Positions 1-12,004 of a stretch of DNA of 64,000 nt are shown here, piece by piece. The position numbers were made by a program, and so were the translations under genes. How positions within the stretch are numbered: the first letter of the stretch is position 1; every line of letters begins with the position of its first letter. Source of the DNA: Delphinapterus leucas (lineage: Eukaryota; Chordata; Mammalia; Artiodactyla; Monodontidae); the NCBI RefSeq assembly GCF_002288925.2, contig NW_022098076.1, positions 71,029,858-71,093,857 of the forward strand. The letters are read 5' to 3'. The notes under the pieces were generated by a model. The model saw only the letters and a list, made by a program, of their open reading frames with translations, was not told where the DNA came from and did no database searches.

Positions 1-2025
1 ACAAAATTCAACACCTATTTATGATAAAAACCCTCCAAAAAGTAGGCATAGAGGGAAAGTTCCTCAACATAATAAAGGTCATATATGACAAACCCACAGC
101 CAACATTGTTCTCAATGGTGAAAAACTGAAACCATTCCTCTAAGATCAGGAACAAGACAAGGTTGTCCACGCTCACCACTATTATTCAACATAGTTTTGG
201 AAGTTTTAGACACAGCAATCAGAGAAGAAAAAGAAATAAAAGGAATCCAAATTGGAAAAGAAGTAAAGCTGTCACTGTTTGCAGATGACAAGATACTATA
301 CATAGAGAATCCAAAAGATGCTACCAGAAAACTACTAGAGTTAATCAATGAATGTGGTAATGTTGCAGGATGCAAAATTAATGCACAGAACTCTCTTGCA
401 TTCCTATACACTAATGCTGAAAAGTCTGAAAGAGAAATTAAGGAAACACTCCCATTTACCATTACAACAAAAAGAATAAAACACCTAGGAATAAACCTAC
501 CTAAAGAGACAAAAAACTTGTATGCAGAACACTATAAGACACTAATGAAAGAAATTAAAGATGATACAAACAGATGGAGAGATATACCATGTTCTTGGGG
601 TGGAAGAACCAAAATTGTGAAAATGACTATACTACACAAAGCAATCTACAGATTCAGTGCAATCTCTATCAAACTACCACTTGCATTTTTCACAGAACTG
701 AAACAAAAATTTCACAATTTGTATGGAAACCCAAAAGACCCTGAATAGCCAAAGCAATCTTGAGAAAGAAAAACAGAACTGGAGGAATTAGGCTCCTGGA
801 CTTCAGATTATACTACAAAGCTACAGTAATCAAGACAATACGGTACTGGCACAAAAACAGTAATACAGATCAATGGAACAGTATAGAAAGCCCAGAGATA
901 AACCCACGCACATGTGGTCACCATATCTTTGATAAAGCAGGCAAGAATATACAATGGAGAAAAGACAGCCTCTTCAATAAGTGGTGCTGGGAAAACTGGA
1001 CAGCTACATATAAAAGAATGAAATTAGAACACTCCCTAACACCATACACAAAACTATACTCAAAATGGATTAAAGACCTAAATTTAAGGCCAGACACTAT
1101 AAAACTCTTAGAGGAAAACATAGGCAGAACACTCTATGACATAAATCACAGCAAGATCCTTTTTGACCCACCTCCTACACAAATGGAAATAAAAACAAAA
1201 ATAAATAAATGGGACCTAATGAAACTTCAAAGCTTTCGCACAGCAAAGGAAACCATAAACAAGATGAAAGACAACCTGAGAATGGGAGAAAATATTTGCA
1301 AATGAAACAACTGACAAAGGATTAATCTCCAAAATTTACAAGCAGCTCATGCAGCCCAATATCAAAAAAATACCAACCCAATCCAAATATGAGCAGAAGA
1401 CCTAAATAGACATTTCTCCATGAAGATATACAGATTGCCAACAAACACATGAAAGAATGCTCAACATCACTAATCATTAGAGAAATGAAAATCAAAACTA
1501 CAATGAGATATCATCTCACACCAGTCAGAATGGCCATCATCAAAAAAATCTACAAACAATAAATGCTGGAGAGGGTGTGGAGAAAAGGGAACCCTCTTGC
1601 AGTGTTGGTGGGAATGTAAATTGATACAGCCACTATGGAGAACAGTATGGAGGTTTCTTCAAAAAACTAAAAATTGAACTACCATATGACCCAGCAATCC
1701 CACTACTGGGCATATACCCTGAGAAAACCATAATTCAAAAAGAGTCATGTACCACAATGTTCAGTGCAGCTCTATTTACAATAGCCAGGACATGGAACCA
1801 ACCTAAGTGTCCATCAATAGACGAATGGATAACGACGATGTGGCACATATATACAATGGAATATTACTCAGCCATAAAAGAAACGAAATTGAGTTATTTG
1901 TAGTGAGGTGGATGGACCTAGAGACTGTCATACAGAGTGAAGTAAGTCAGCAAGAGAAAAATAAATACCGTATGCTAACACATATATATGGAATCCGAAA
2001 GAAGAAAAAAAAAATAAGGTTCTGA
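1..2025 (+). pseudogene. Broken L1 ORF2 (reverse transcriptase to C-terminal domain)
   Basis: This is the L1 ORF2 protein gene (endonuclease and reverse transcriptase used for target-primed reverse transcription), 5' part missing. Open blocks are 197-748, 760-1305 and 1807-2025, in changing frames. The RT active-site motif FADD is encoded at 278-289, followed by KILYIEN. The later block matches the L1 region rich in Trp (IRYWHKN, WCWENWT). A cysteine-rich C-terminal segment (CWRGC...HCWWEC type) is visible around 1560-1620 but out of frame. The usual end HIYGI-stop is at about 1981-1996; here the stop codon is mutated (TAA-like to CGA), so the frame reads on into the A-run to 2025. Confidence 0.93.
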
Positions 2026-2370
2026 ACAACCTAGGAGCAGGACAGGAATAAAGATGCAGACGTACAGAATGGACTTGAGGACCCAGAGAAGGTGAAGCAT
2101 AAGCTGCGATGAAGTGAGAGAGTGGCATGGACTTATATATACTACCAAACATAAAATCGATAGCCAGTAGGAAGCAGCCACATAGCACAGGGAGATCAGC
2201 TTGGTGCTCTGTGACCACCTAGAAGGGTGGGATAGGGAGGGTGGGAGGGAGACGCAAGAATTAGGAGATATGGGGATATATGTATATGTATAGCTGATTC
2301 ACATTGTTATAAAGCAGAAACTAACCCACCATCGTAAAGCAATTATACTCCAATAAAGATGTTAAAAAAA
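1..2370 (+). mobile_element. L1 LINE, 3' part (ORF2 remnant plus 3' UTR), open at left edge
   Basis: The left edge lies inside L1 ORF2, in the reverse transcriptase region. The element then runs through the C-terminal ORF2 region to a 3' UTR of about 350 bp ending in 'ccaataaagatgttaaaaaaa'. The same 3' UTR recurs at 7.3, 15.8, 28.0, 57.2 and 62.3 kb, and it differs from the 3' UTR of the L1 at 48.3-53.7 kb. The 5' end lies outside the window, so no TSD can be tested. After the A-run come about 13 bases and a second A-rich stretch, which could be flank or a very short transduction. The copy is inactive: the ORF is broken in several places. Confidence 0.97.
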
Positions 2371-2642
2371 TGGTTAAGACCGTAAAAATAAAAGAAAAAG
2401 TCATGCAATTTCAATTTATTTACTATTTGTAACATCGATTACCTAAGTTATCTTAGACAAACTACCCAATGCCTCTGCATTTGAGTTTCTCCCCCGAAAA
2501 ATATAGTTCTAAAGTTTCTTGCAAACTGAACAAAAAATTGAGAGAAAGATTAAGTGAAAATTACTTCATTTTCAAAAAAGAAACTAGATAGTTCACTTTT
2601 TCACCATGAAAATCAGCAAATATCCATTTGCTTTTCAGCTTA
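2371..2642. other. AT-rich stretch, no feature recognised
   Basis: Unique-looking AT-rich sequence between the L1 tail and an old DNA transposon. No open frame above 60 codons and no RNA gene is seen. Confidence 0.5.
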
Positions 2643-2942
2643 CAGAGCAGCAACGTCCAATAAAAATACAATATGAGGCAGATATGTAATTTAATTTTTC
2701 TAGCAGCCACAGTTAAAATGTAAAAAGAAACAGGCAAAATTGTTTAAAATAATATATCAAAAATATTATGTAAAATGTATAACAGTATAAAATTATTAAA
2801 GAATTTTTTATATTATTTTCTTTGTACTGTCTTTAAATTTTGGCGTGTATTTTATACTTAAAGCACACCTCATTTTGGCCACATTTCAAGTGCTGAATAG
2901 CTACATATGGCTAGTGGCTATGCTATCAGGACAGGTGTAGAT
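2643..2942 (+). mobile_element. Old hAT-Charlie-like DNA transposon remnant (MER3-related ends)
   Basis: The left end reads 'cagcaacgtccaataaaaa' and the right end carries 'gctacatatggctagtggctat...aggaca'. This matches the inverted-end pattern (cagcgctgtccaatag / ctattggacagcgctg) of non-autonomous hAT elements. The interior 'tttctagcagccacagttaaaatgtaaaaagaaacagg' is a familiar mammalian repeat core. The terminal repeats are diverged, so it is an ancient copy. The exact subfamily is not certain. Confidence 0.6.
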
Positions 2943-3057
2943 AATATAAGCTTCCTTGTGGGTAGGACTTTACTTTGTAAACTTCTCTACCTATAGAGCC
3001 TAGGATACTACTGAACATACAGTAGAAATCCAATAAATATTTGTTAAATAATTTTTT
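2943..3057 (+). repeat. L2/MIR-like 3' tail remnant
   Basis: The sequence 'gaacatacagtagaaatccaataaatatttgttaaata' resembles the L2 3' end (...agtaggcgctcaataaatatttgttgaatga). The match is short and diverged. Confidence 0.5.
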
Positions 3058-4464
3058 TAATTAATAGTTTAGATTAGAGATGGAGTCATCATTCTTTTTA
3101 GTTCCAATCAGAGGTGCTTTATATATATATTTATATATGTAACTCAATAATATTGGCAGAATAAAGAATAAATAAATGGGAAGATAGAAATAAAGAGAAT
3201 AGAGGATGAGATAATAAAAGGGAAAGAGAGCAAAACAAAGGAGGTATGGAACAGGATAGAAAAATAAAGTAGTTATGGAGGGATAAAGCAGAATGCCACC
3301 AACTGTTAATGGCACTCATGTTCAGTTTTTAAATGATTATTCTCACATTGTTGCGTTTTTAGGGAATGCAGCTGAATGTCCACTACAGCTATAAATCTTA
3401 ATTTCTCACTATGTTTACTACGTCATTTTTACTTATAGAGACAAAGTGAATTTGTTTCTTTAACCATCAACTTTTGGACTACAGTCTTTTCCATATTATC
3501 AATTTCAGAGTCTCCTCTTCCACACTGGGTGGTTTAAATTCATCTGCTTCACAAGAGCAGTGCAATATCTCCTTCACAACCAATTAAGGAGAACTATAGG
3601 CACCAAAATTAAATGTACCAAGCACAGTTACAAATCAGAGATTTTTTTTTTCTTCTCTCTACTTAAACACACTCTCAGATTTGTTTGCACGATCTAGTAT
3701 GAAGTTCTTACGAAGGGAGAGGATCCAAAGTATATCATTCAAGTGAACTATCATATGCGTCCACCTTTCCTCAAGTTCTAAATCTTTTAAAAAACACAAA
3801 TAGGACAGGTTTTAAAGAATGTATTCATAACAAATTTGGCAAATAAAAGGATTCTACCAGTTAAACAAGCAGTAAGGAATTCCTTACTGGGAGAAATTCG
3901 ATGGGACAAAACTGACAAATGCAGAGAAAGTAACATCCACATCCTAATCTATAGACTCAGAAAGTTAAAGCCCTGGTAAACAGGTACAGAAAGGCAGAGG
4001 ACTCCCTGGGGCAATTGTCGAGCACTATTTAAAGACTTTCAGACCAACGCTGGAAACAGTTCAGCTCTTCAGCCCATTTATCAGATTTTGCCTTGAGGTA
4101 ACAAACGTAGTTGGGCCCTGAAGAAAGTGAAGATCCTTCTTGGACAGACAGTGTTTTGAAGTCTTTCTCAGACTTATATTTCACATTGTAAGCTCAGTTG
4201 GGGGGTGGGAAAGAGGGGGAGAATAGAGAAAGCAAGCAGAAGAGGAATTGTACTGGAGTAGCCCTAGTAGAAAGACCCTGCTTCTCTTTGAAACTGGAGG
4301 ATTCATAATTTGCCTGCCTTCTCAATATAAGCATTGTGAGGTGAAGCAATTCTTGTTTACTGCCGTATAACCTTGAATAATTATTTTTATTTAGTGGGGG
4401 TCTGGTGGTAAAATTTCCATGACTCACTGAATTAGAGATTATATATTTATTTGTCCATGAATTT
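3058..4464. other. No gene or young repeat recognised
   Basis: AT-rich non-coding DNA. The short open frames here are low-complexity (for example the Leu/Tyr-rich minus-strand frames at 3061-3319) and show no family match. A small AT run lies at about 3120-3140. Confidence 0.5.
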
Positions 4465-4575
4465 ATCTAATATCTGTCTCCCAACTGGATTACAAAGTGA
4501 CGAAAATAAGAAGGTCTGTTTTACCCACAAATTCATTAACTCGGTGCTCAATAAATATTTGTTGGGAAAAAATTA
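4465..4575 (+). repeat. L2-like 3' end fragment
   Basis: 'ggtgctcaataaatatttgttggg' at about 4541-4565 is the recognisable L2 terminal motif. The upstream piece 'tgtctcccaactggattacaaagtgacg' fits the L2 3' region (tgtctccc...ctagactgtaagctcc) with divergence. Confidence 0.6.
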
Positions 4576-4834
4576 CTGATATCATTGTTGCCAGGTAATG
4601 TTTCCAAATTATATAAAATTAAACGGATCACATTCAAAGAGTAAACTCATTCTATATTATTTTTAAGTATGTAAGTACTATATGTAGTATTTTTTAAAGT
4701 AAGATAGAACTCAGATATACACAGAAATAATCCTTATATCTTCTTTTTATCGAAGTGCTTGATTAAGACTCCAAACAGCAGAAATATATGTGAATATGTC
4801 AAACTGAACAGCTCTAAAGTAGAGGATCCCAAAC

Positions 4835-4968
4835 TGCTTTCTTCATCTCTTCCTCCCTTTCCTTCTCCCCTCTTTCTGTTCTTACTTCTTTTTTTTCTTT
4901 TCTTTTCTTCTTCTCCCTTTCCTTCCACCTTCTGCCTACTCCTCCTTCTTCTATTTTTTTTTTAATTA
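4835..4968 (+). repeat. Polypyrimidine tract (C/T-rich)
   Basis: About 130 bases that are nearly all C or T on the + strand, with only a few purine interruptions. The complementary polypurine strand gives meaningless Lys/Glu/Arg-rich frames. Long homopurine-homopyrimidine tracts can form triplex (H-DNA) structures; that is general knowledge and has not been tested here. Confidence 0.85.
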
Positions 4969-7273
4969 AATCTGAGGCAGAAAGTTGTTTCTAAGGAAGA
5001 AGATAACACCAATTCTTATCAGGCATCCCAAGCTCAATGCAGGAGCAAAGATCTTTCTAAAAATTGCATAGATATAGATCTTTCCAACAAATGAATTAAA
5101 CACACTGCTTCTTTCTCATTTCCAACTCACCCAATAATCAACTGAAATGTAACACAATGGAAACCAAAACAGCAATATGAGTTTATAAGAAAGTGAGCCA
5201 TATGGAGTTTATAAGAAAAAAATTACTAAAATTATTCCAATTGTGAAAGTTTAAAAAATCAATGAACAGGTTCTGAAAGTTATTATGAGTAAGTAAATAT
5301 TGTACCTAAAAATTACAAAAGCATTCATTAATGAGAAATTAGTGAGTTTTTTCAACCTTCCAAGTACAGTGAAGAATTCTGGAAACATTTGGTAAGTCTC
5401 TTCATATGGGCAGGAGAATCTAGACAATTTAGAAATTAATGAAAATACGTCAAGGAAATATATCTCTGTTGGACAACAATTATTTTGATTAATTTTATAT
5501 ACCAAAGTGTTCAATTTACAGTTTATGATACATTTTTTGAGTTTATGCTTAAATGTTATTGCTGACACCATTTAGAAACTGGAAAGAGCTGATAAACATT
5601 TCAGATTATACCAATGTAATATCACTTTTCTGTCAAACACAGCAAGTGAATGATATCAAACTAGGACTCTTACAACTAACTTTTGAGAAATTTTATTCTA
5701 CCCCTGGGGGCTTATTTTGTGACACTTAGCTTTTACCTTGTGTACTTCATCATATTATTTTGTATACCTCAGAATACTCCAAGTATTCCACTTGTGTGAA
5801 TAAATACACTCTAACCCCACTATCATTTTTTTCACTGTTAACTATCAATACTCCATTTTATTGATATGCAACATTTACAATTTGATATTAACATACCCCA
5901 ATTCAAAATAATAAATCAGGATGTGATTCAATGCTCTTTTCTTCTCTTCCACCTGTGTAGAAGCATAATTCGTGTGTCATTTTATGAATATCATGAAATC
6001 GCTTAGAATGGCAGTATTACCACCAATTTTACACATCACAATTTAGTTTCATTTTCTAGGATTATTCATTTAACGGATTTTCTAATTATCTTTCTTAGTT
6101 TCTCATTTTTTTAAAATTACTTTATTCTTAATAAACTTGGGTAACATCTACCAATGTGGACCCACTTACAAATTTAACTACCGTTTATTCTCTTGTACTA
6201 AATTATCACAGTGGTAAATGAGACTGAATCTCAAAGTTCTTGAGGTACTTTTCAGCATGAATCAATTTCCGTTTGTGATTATCTACCCCCGCCCCAATTT
6301 AAACTATCTTCAACTTCCAGATACCTAGCTTACCAATGAAAATACAGTTAAATCAGTTGTAAGACCAGAAAGTCCTTTCACTAAAAAAAGTAAAATCACA
6401 CTTTAAAATCAGCTGGCTAAATTAGCTCTTTTCTTAAAATGATGAATTTCCTAAAACACTGGGTTATCAAATTATTTTCAAACTTAACAGATCAGTTTTG
6501 CCAAGAATGTTTTGAAAAGTATTGAATTGAAAATATTGCACCTAGGTTCACATGAATAAAAGGTTTTTGAAGCTGTCTTTGTCTATCCTTGTTTCAGTTT
6601 GGTTGATTTTTAAGTTTTTGGGTTTTTTTGTTTTTTTCGGGGTTTTTTTGGGTTTTCCTAGCACATTTATTTTTCTGAATACATTTGCAAGGACTCCTTC
6701 TTCAAACAACATCTTTGGTGACTTGCAGCATCCCAAAGTGGATGCCAAGAAGTTGAGATCAAAATTTGTGGTATTATATTTTTTAAAAAACTAAACAGTT
6801 CAAGTAACTCATTTGAAAAATGTGGTTATTTTGTAAGTTTACTTATGTATCAACAAAATTTCTATTTTACTTAACAGTGTAGAAAGGAGAAAAAAAGAAT
6901 ATTAACAATATTTTGGTGACCTCCTTTCATGACGGATCAACTTTTGAAACTTCTGAAAGATATTTAGTATAAACAACTAATTACCATGTGAATTCATTTA
7001 CTACTTTTACCTCATTAAGAAGGGAATTAAAGGAAAGTGTCAATTAAGAATGAAAAATATTTGAGACAACTACTTAATTGTGACCTCCATCCAGGTCTTT
7101 TAATCCAGAAAGAGCCTTTCTCTTCCATTTACTATTTTACTATGGCCAAGTCATTATAAATCATCAACATTATTTCTTTCATTACTTTCCATTGTTAACA
7201 GACATAGAGACCAAGAGTTTAAATTCTAATTGTATAATGGAGTGAGGCTGAATTAATTAACAATCCCAAGTTT
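4969..7273. other. No gene recognised; G/T-rich patch at 6596-6660
   Basis: AT-rich unique-looking DNA. A patch of T-runs broken by G-runs lies at about 6596-6660 and produces a spurious Phe/Gly-rich frame. The minus-strand frame at 5251-5571 (106 codons) has no recognisable domain and a composition typical of non-coding AT-rich DNA. Confidence 0.5.
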
Positions 7274-8412
7274 GTGGGAGAATTTATTTATTTATTTTAG
7301 CAATGAAACTTTATTTCTAACATCCCCTGTGCTATTTTTTTAACATCTTTATTGGAGTATAATTGCTTTACAATGGTGTGTTAGTTTCTGCTTTATAACA
7401 AAGTGAATCAGTTATACATATGTCCCCATATCTCTTCCCTCTTGCATCTCCCTCCCTCCCACCCTCACTATCCCACCCCTCTAGGTGGTCACAAAGCACC
7501 GAGCTGATCTCCTCGTGCTTTGTGGCTGCTTCCCACTAGCTATCTATTTTACGTTTGGTAGTGTATATATGTCCATGCCACTCTCTCACTTTGTCCCAGC
7601 TTACCCTTCCCCCTCCCCATATCCTCAAGTCCATTCTCTAGTAGGTAGGCCTCTTTATTCCCATCTTGCCCCTAGGTTCTTCTGACCATTTTTTTTCTTT
7701 TTTTAGATTCCATATATATGTGTTAGCATACGGTATTTGTTTTTCTCTTTCTGACTTACTTCACTCTGTATGACAGTCTCTAGGCCCATCCACCTCACTA
7801 CAAATAACTCAGTTTCATTCCTTTTTATGGCTGAGTAATATTCCATTGTATATATGTGCCACATCTTCATTATCCATTCATCTGTTGATGGACACTTAAG
7901 TTGCTTCCATGTCCTGGCTATTGTAAATAGAGCTGCAATGAACATTTTGGTACATGACTCTTTTTGAATTATGGTTTTCTCAGGGTATATGCCCAGTAGT
8001 GGGACTGCTGGGTCGTATGGTAGTTCTATTTTTCGTTTTTTAAGGAACCTCCATACTTTTCTCCATAGTGGCTGTATCAGTTTACATTCCCACCAACAGT
8101 GCAAGAGGGTCCCCTTTTCTTCACACCCTCTCCAGCACTTATTGTTTGTAGATTTTTTGATGATGGCCATTCTGACTGGTGTGAGATGACATTTCATTGT
8201 AGTTTTGATTTGCATTTCTCTAATGATTAATGATGTTGAGCATTCTTTCATGTGTTTGTTGGCAATCTGAATATCTTCTTTGGAGAAATGTCTATTTACA
8301 TCTTCTGCCCATTTTTGGATTGGGTTGTTTGTTTTTTTCATATTGAGCTCCATGAGTTGTTTGTATGTTTTGGAGATTAATACTTTGTCAGTTGCTTCTG
8401 TGGGAGAATTTA
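7274..8412 (-). mobile_element. 5'-truncated L1 with short 3' transduction and 13-bp TSD
   Basis: On the minus strand the element runs from about 8399 (ORF2 C-terminal region) to its own 3' end (ataaagatgttaaaaaaa, about 7335-7353). It then continues about 45 bp into non-L1 sequence that holds a second AATAAA signal and ends in a tail of 'aaaataaataaataaa' type (7284-7300). Both sides are bounded by the exact 13-mer 'gtgggagaattta' at 7274-7286 and 8400-8412. The structure fits read-through of the weak L1 polyadenylation site and use of a downstream signal (3' transduction). The 5' truncation is typical of target-primed reverse transcription. Confidence 0.93.
7703..8353 (-). pseudogene. L1 ORF2 C-terminal fragment (216 codons, open)
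   Basis: An uninterrupted frame that encodes the last part of L1 ORF2p. It begins near [19 protein letters not shown], passes the cysteine-rich motif CWRGC...LLHCWWEC, and ends HIYGI with the usual stop. The ATG at the start is an internal methionine and not a gene start, because the element is 5'-truncated and has no promoter. The frame is intact over its whole length, so this is one of the younger copies here. Confidence 0.93.
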
Positions 8413-8885
8413 AACTAATTTATTTTGTCTTAAAAAAAAAGTCTTCTCATGGTTTGAGGTAACTTTAGGTACTTTGAGATTTCTCAAGTTATGAAAAAAA
8501 CAGGAGCATTGACCATTACACAGTACACATTATACATTACAAACCAAAATAAAATAAATTCTAAGAATCATAGGCAAGAATTGTAGAAAATCCTTATTAA
8601 TTACAAGCCTGTAGTTCTTTTAATATTTGATCCTACTTTACTATCATTGCACATAAGACTGCAAGAATAAAAAAGAACATAATATCATTACACTCCTCTC
8701 ATCTTCTCAATCTGCATATTCATTTTGGGAGAAAATAACTCAAGAAATAACAAATAGCAAGTCTTACATCATTTTGAGTATCTGGGTTAGAAATTTGGTT
8801 TCTCTTAATTAGATTAGTCTCAGAAAAATTAGCAATTTAAGAATGGGAACCCAACAGGTGGCTTCTAGGTTTCTAGGTAAGATAC
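8413..8885. other. No feature recognised
   Basis: AT-rich DNA beside the L1 insertion. No coding or RNA signal is seen. Confidence 0.5.
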
Positions 8886-8950
8886 ACACAGGTATGCACA
8901 GACACACAGACACACACACATACACACAGACACACATACATCACACATAC
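8886..8950 (+). repeat. Imperfect (CA)n microsatellite
   Basis: 'cacacagg...gacacacagacacacacacatacacacagac' style tract with G and T interruptions, which indicates an old and decaying dinucleotide repeat. Confidence 0.9.
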
Positions 8951-9779
8951 AATTATTACTTCTCACTTCTACTAACTTTCTTAAAATTTACTTTAAAAAC
9001 AGGATATTGCAACACATAGCTTTGATTTGTTATAGATTCTATGTTGGCAAAATAAATAATATCATGAAAGAATTCTAAAGAGTCTGATGTTATAGCCATG
9101 GTGTCTGAAACTTTTTCCAGAGTTATGCAAACATCCTCCCATGTCTGGGTAGAAACCATAGTTGTTTTGATGTTCCAAATGGTCTGTGCCACTTTGCCAG
9201 CTCACACACAGTTATACTTAGTTCTCCTTAGTACAAAATACAATGGTCAGATTTCAGATATTTTGTTGATACATGGATTCTCTGTTTTGAACTTTGATGC
9301 CAAAGGAGAGAAACATATTATACAATACAAAAAATTCCTGACATTACATAGAGCTAATTATTTTCTAAAGGCAATAATTGAATTCACAGAGGACACATGT
9401 ACAATATGGAGCTAAATATAAACTTACAGTCACTCACAAAGACTTAACAGAGCAGTTGCATCATGAGATCCATCTTAATCTTTTAATAAATGCATCTCCG
9501 AATATTAATTAGATGAGGAAGAAGCCAAATATTGATTCCTACTAGTACAAATTAAAAAAAAAAAGTTCCAAGAAATTATGTGAGCTACTGACCAGAAGAA
9601 TGTATAACAAATCTATAGATTTAAATGACAATTATTCCTTGAAGAAACTATCACAAACCATCTTCTTTCCTTTGTACCTTTTATGATTTTTATCCCAATA
9701 GTATCCTCACAAATAAGAGAAACTTTATTGACTTTTTTTTTTCTGTTACCTAGTGTAGAATGATGCACTGTAAGAATCT

Positions 9780-9781
<2 letters not shown>
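8951..9781. other. No feature recognised
   Basis: Holds a 105-codon + frame (9098-9415) overlapped by a minus frame (8956-9192). Neither shows a recognisable domain, and both look like chance frames. Confidence 0.45.
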
Positions 9782-9817
<36 letters not shown>

Positions 9818-9828
9818 CACACACACTA
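9782..9828 (+). repeat. (CA)n microsatellite
   Basis: About 17 near-perfect CA units with a single 'tg' interruption near the right end. Likely polymorphic in length. Confidence 0.97.
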
Positions 9829-10299
9829 TAAGGATGCTTTTTTGGACTCTATGGAAACTTAAACTTCCTCTTGGGGAGGTGGGAACTGCTTGATAATCTA
9901 GCATCAAAGAGATGCAAGGACTAACCCTGCAAATTAGTCCTTAATCAAATCTGATGGCTATGCCCTTGCAGCAAGTCCATCTGAAGTCTACCCCCATGCC
10001 CCTTTCCTATCATCAATCTTCTTTAGCTTCACATTCATCAAGCTGCATGGCAACTCTCATTCACACTAAATAAGCTTTCAGGTGAATTTACTTTAGAATC
10101 CTGAATGACCCAGTGAAAGTTCAAAATCACTCTTTTACAGAATTGCACCCAGATAGCCCCTGGCATTCTTATAAAAGTGGTTTGTCAATAAAATGCCCAG
10201 TGAAATTGCTTGTTTGGAATGTATGGTGTCAGCTGAGAGACTGGTAGCTGAGCAAGCATCTTCCTAAAAATAGAAAGACTTTTAAGTGATTAAAAAACA

Positions 10300-10368
10300 C
10301 TTACTTTAAGTGGATGCATTTATGGTATGAAATTGTATCTCAATAAAGCTGTTTATTTTTAAAAAGCT
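10300..10368 (+). mobile_element. Ancient L1M-type 3' end fragment
   Basis: 'gcatttatggtatgaaattgtatctcaataaagctgtt' matches the 3' end common to old mammalian L1M families (ttgtatggtatgtgaattatatctcaataaagctgtt). An A-rich tail follows. Confidence 0.65.
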
Positions 10369-10894
10369 ACTTGTTTATTTTAGTCGTTTGTGAATAAATG
10401 ATCTTTTTTATCATTAATCTATTTGACTCAGCTACAGGTTTGAGAACGTTATTTGGGAGCAGCTATACTGAAGATAATTAGATTAAAATCTAGATTGTTT
10501 TTGTTCCCTTACCCATTTATAGTATTTTCTTTATTCAATATTTTCAAAAATCTAGAGTTAGTGCATTTTACATTTTTTAAGTAATTATTAAGTGCCTGAG
10601 AAAGTTTTTCTATGTTCCAATTCGCATTCTATACGTATTTTAATGCACTAAAATAACTAATATTTCAGTCACTTACTTACATTTGTTTTTATTAACTGCT
10701 TTTTCCCAGTGGATAACGGAACACAGTCAAAAACATAGATTTAAAAAGCTATTAGAAATTCCCTATTCTCATTATTTTCTTTTCAGAATCTTCAAGTGGC
10801 GGAATAAAACAGCTTTGCGATAAATTAAAAACTCTTACCTAAAGATATTACACTGATCATAAACCATACTTGATATTTAATTCTAAAATAATTG

Positions 10895-11085
10895 TTCTCA
10901 CATTTTAACAGCCACCTGGAATATAGGTTGTTTGAACAGCTTGTTAAAAACACAGATTGTAAACACCACGTTCAAGAATGATGCTTTGGGACTGAGGTTG
11001 TTACTCCCAAATCAGTATGCCTAACAATCAGCTCAGGTGATTTTAATTCAAGTGGTCCTTAAAATACATTTTGAGAAATTAGTCA
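10895..11085 (+). mobile_element. MER5A-like hAT-Charlie remnant
   Basis: 'cttgttaaaaacacagatt...' followed by 'aatcagctcaggtgattttaatt...' and an end 'acattttgagaaatta' follow the order of MER5A (non-autonomous hAT). It is strongly diverged. Confidence 0.6.
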
Positions 11086-11184
11086 TTTTTGTATGATGTA
11101 TATGGCCAAAATATATATCTAGGCTTAAAAATATAATTTCAAAGAATTCTTAGAATGGCAGACATTTCTAAATGAAAAGAAGTT

Positions 11185-11315
11185 CAAGAGCATATCCAGT
11201 CCAGGCTCATGTTTTACAGATGAGGGAAATGAGATCTAAAATGTAAATGTCATGTCTCAAAACACACAGATATAAAGCAGTAAGACTAGGGCTAGAACTT
11301 ATTCTTTCTTGATCC
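11185..11315 (-). repeat. MIR-like SINE remnant
   Basis: 'ttttacagatgagggaaatgagatct...aaaacacacagatataaagcagtaagactagggctagaa' is the reverse-strand MIR core (ttttacagatgaggaaactgaggc...cacacagctagtaagtggcagagc). Confidence 0.65.
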
Positions 11316-12004
11316 TACTCAACATTCTTGACCATGAAAAAAATATTCTCACTTTCTATGTCAGAACTTAGTATTTTAAAGACTGATTAGTGTTAAAGGA
11401 CCCAAAATTCTAGTAAATTCACTCTTTTTGCTAGAATGGGAACATGCTACATGGAATTCTGTATCTTCAGATAATCATCAACGCTATTTAAAGAAAAAAA
11501 AGATTTTTTTAAAATTTTGAGTTAAAATCATGACTGAATCACAAATTTTTAAAAAAGTATACTTTTTCTTAAATGTGTATTGTTCCTCACAAGGGTTCAA
11601 TCTTCCATAACCCACAGATCCACATATTTATACTGACCGGTATCTATCTTATTAATGACTATATTCACTACCCCACTCTGCCCTATTTTCCTTTAAAATC
11701 TCCGGTGAACAGGAATCAAAAATATTTAAAAGGCAGTTGGGCTTTTCCAACATCCTTTTCATTTTTTTTTTTTTTTTTCTGTTTAGTCTCCTTCTGTGTT
11801 TCTCTACAAGGAAAACAAAAAACCCTTGAATAAGGTGACTCATTAAAAAAAAAAAAGAGCTTTAACAAATATAAGCCACAATATCATTCTAAAATAATGT
11901 TCCCCACTTATCTTTCAAAGTCCACATACAAGGAGCTATCCAAGAAAGAGATGTTAGGAAAACTATGGGCTTTATCCTCCTCAAGTTAATTAAAATAATG
12001 ACCA
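11316..12004. other. No gene recognised
   Basis: AT-rich DNA with a T-run at about 11762-11780 and an A-run at about 11845-11857. The 86-codon frame spanning the T-run is low-complexity. Confidence 0.5.

Noticed and set aside
4734..4965. Two overlapping frames, Lys/Glu/Arg-rich on minus and Ser/Phe/Leu-rich on plus
   Set aside because: Both come from the polypyrimidine tract.
9613..9822. Frame starting with a Cys/Val run
   Set aside because: The run is translation of the (CA)n microsatellite.
8886..9828. CRISPR-like spaced repeats
   Set aside because: The repeats are simple CA microsatellites; no repeat-spacer structure is present anywhere in the window, as expected for a mammal.
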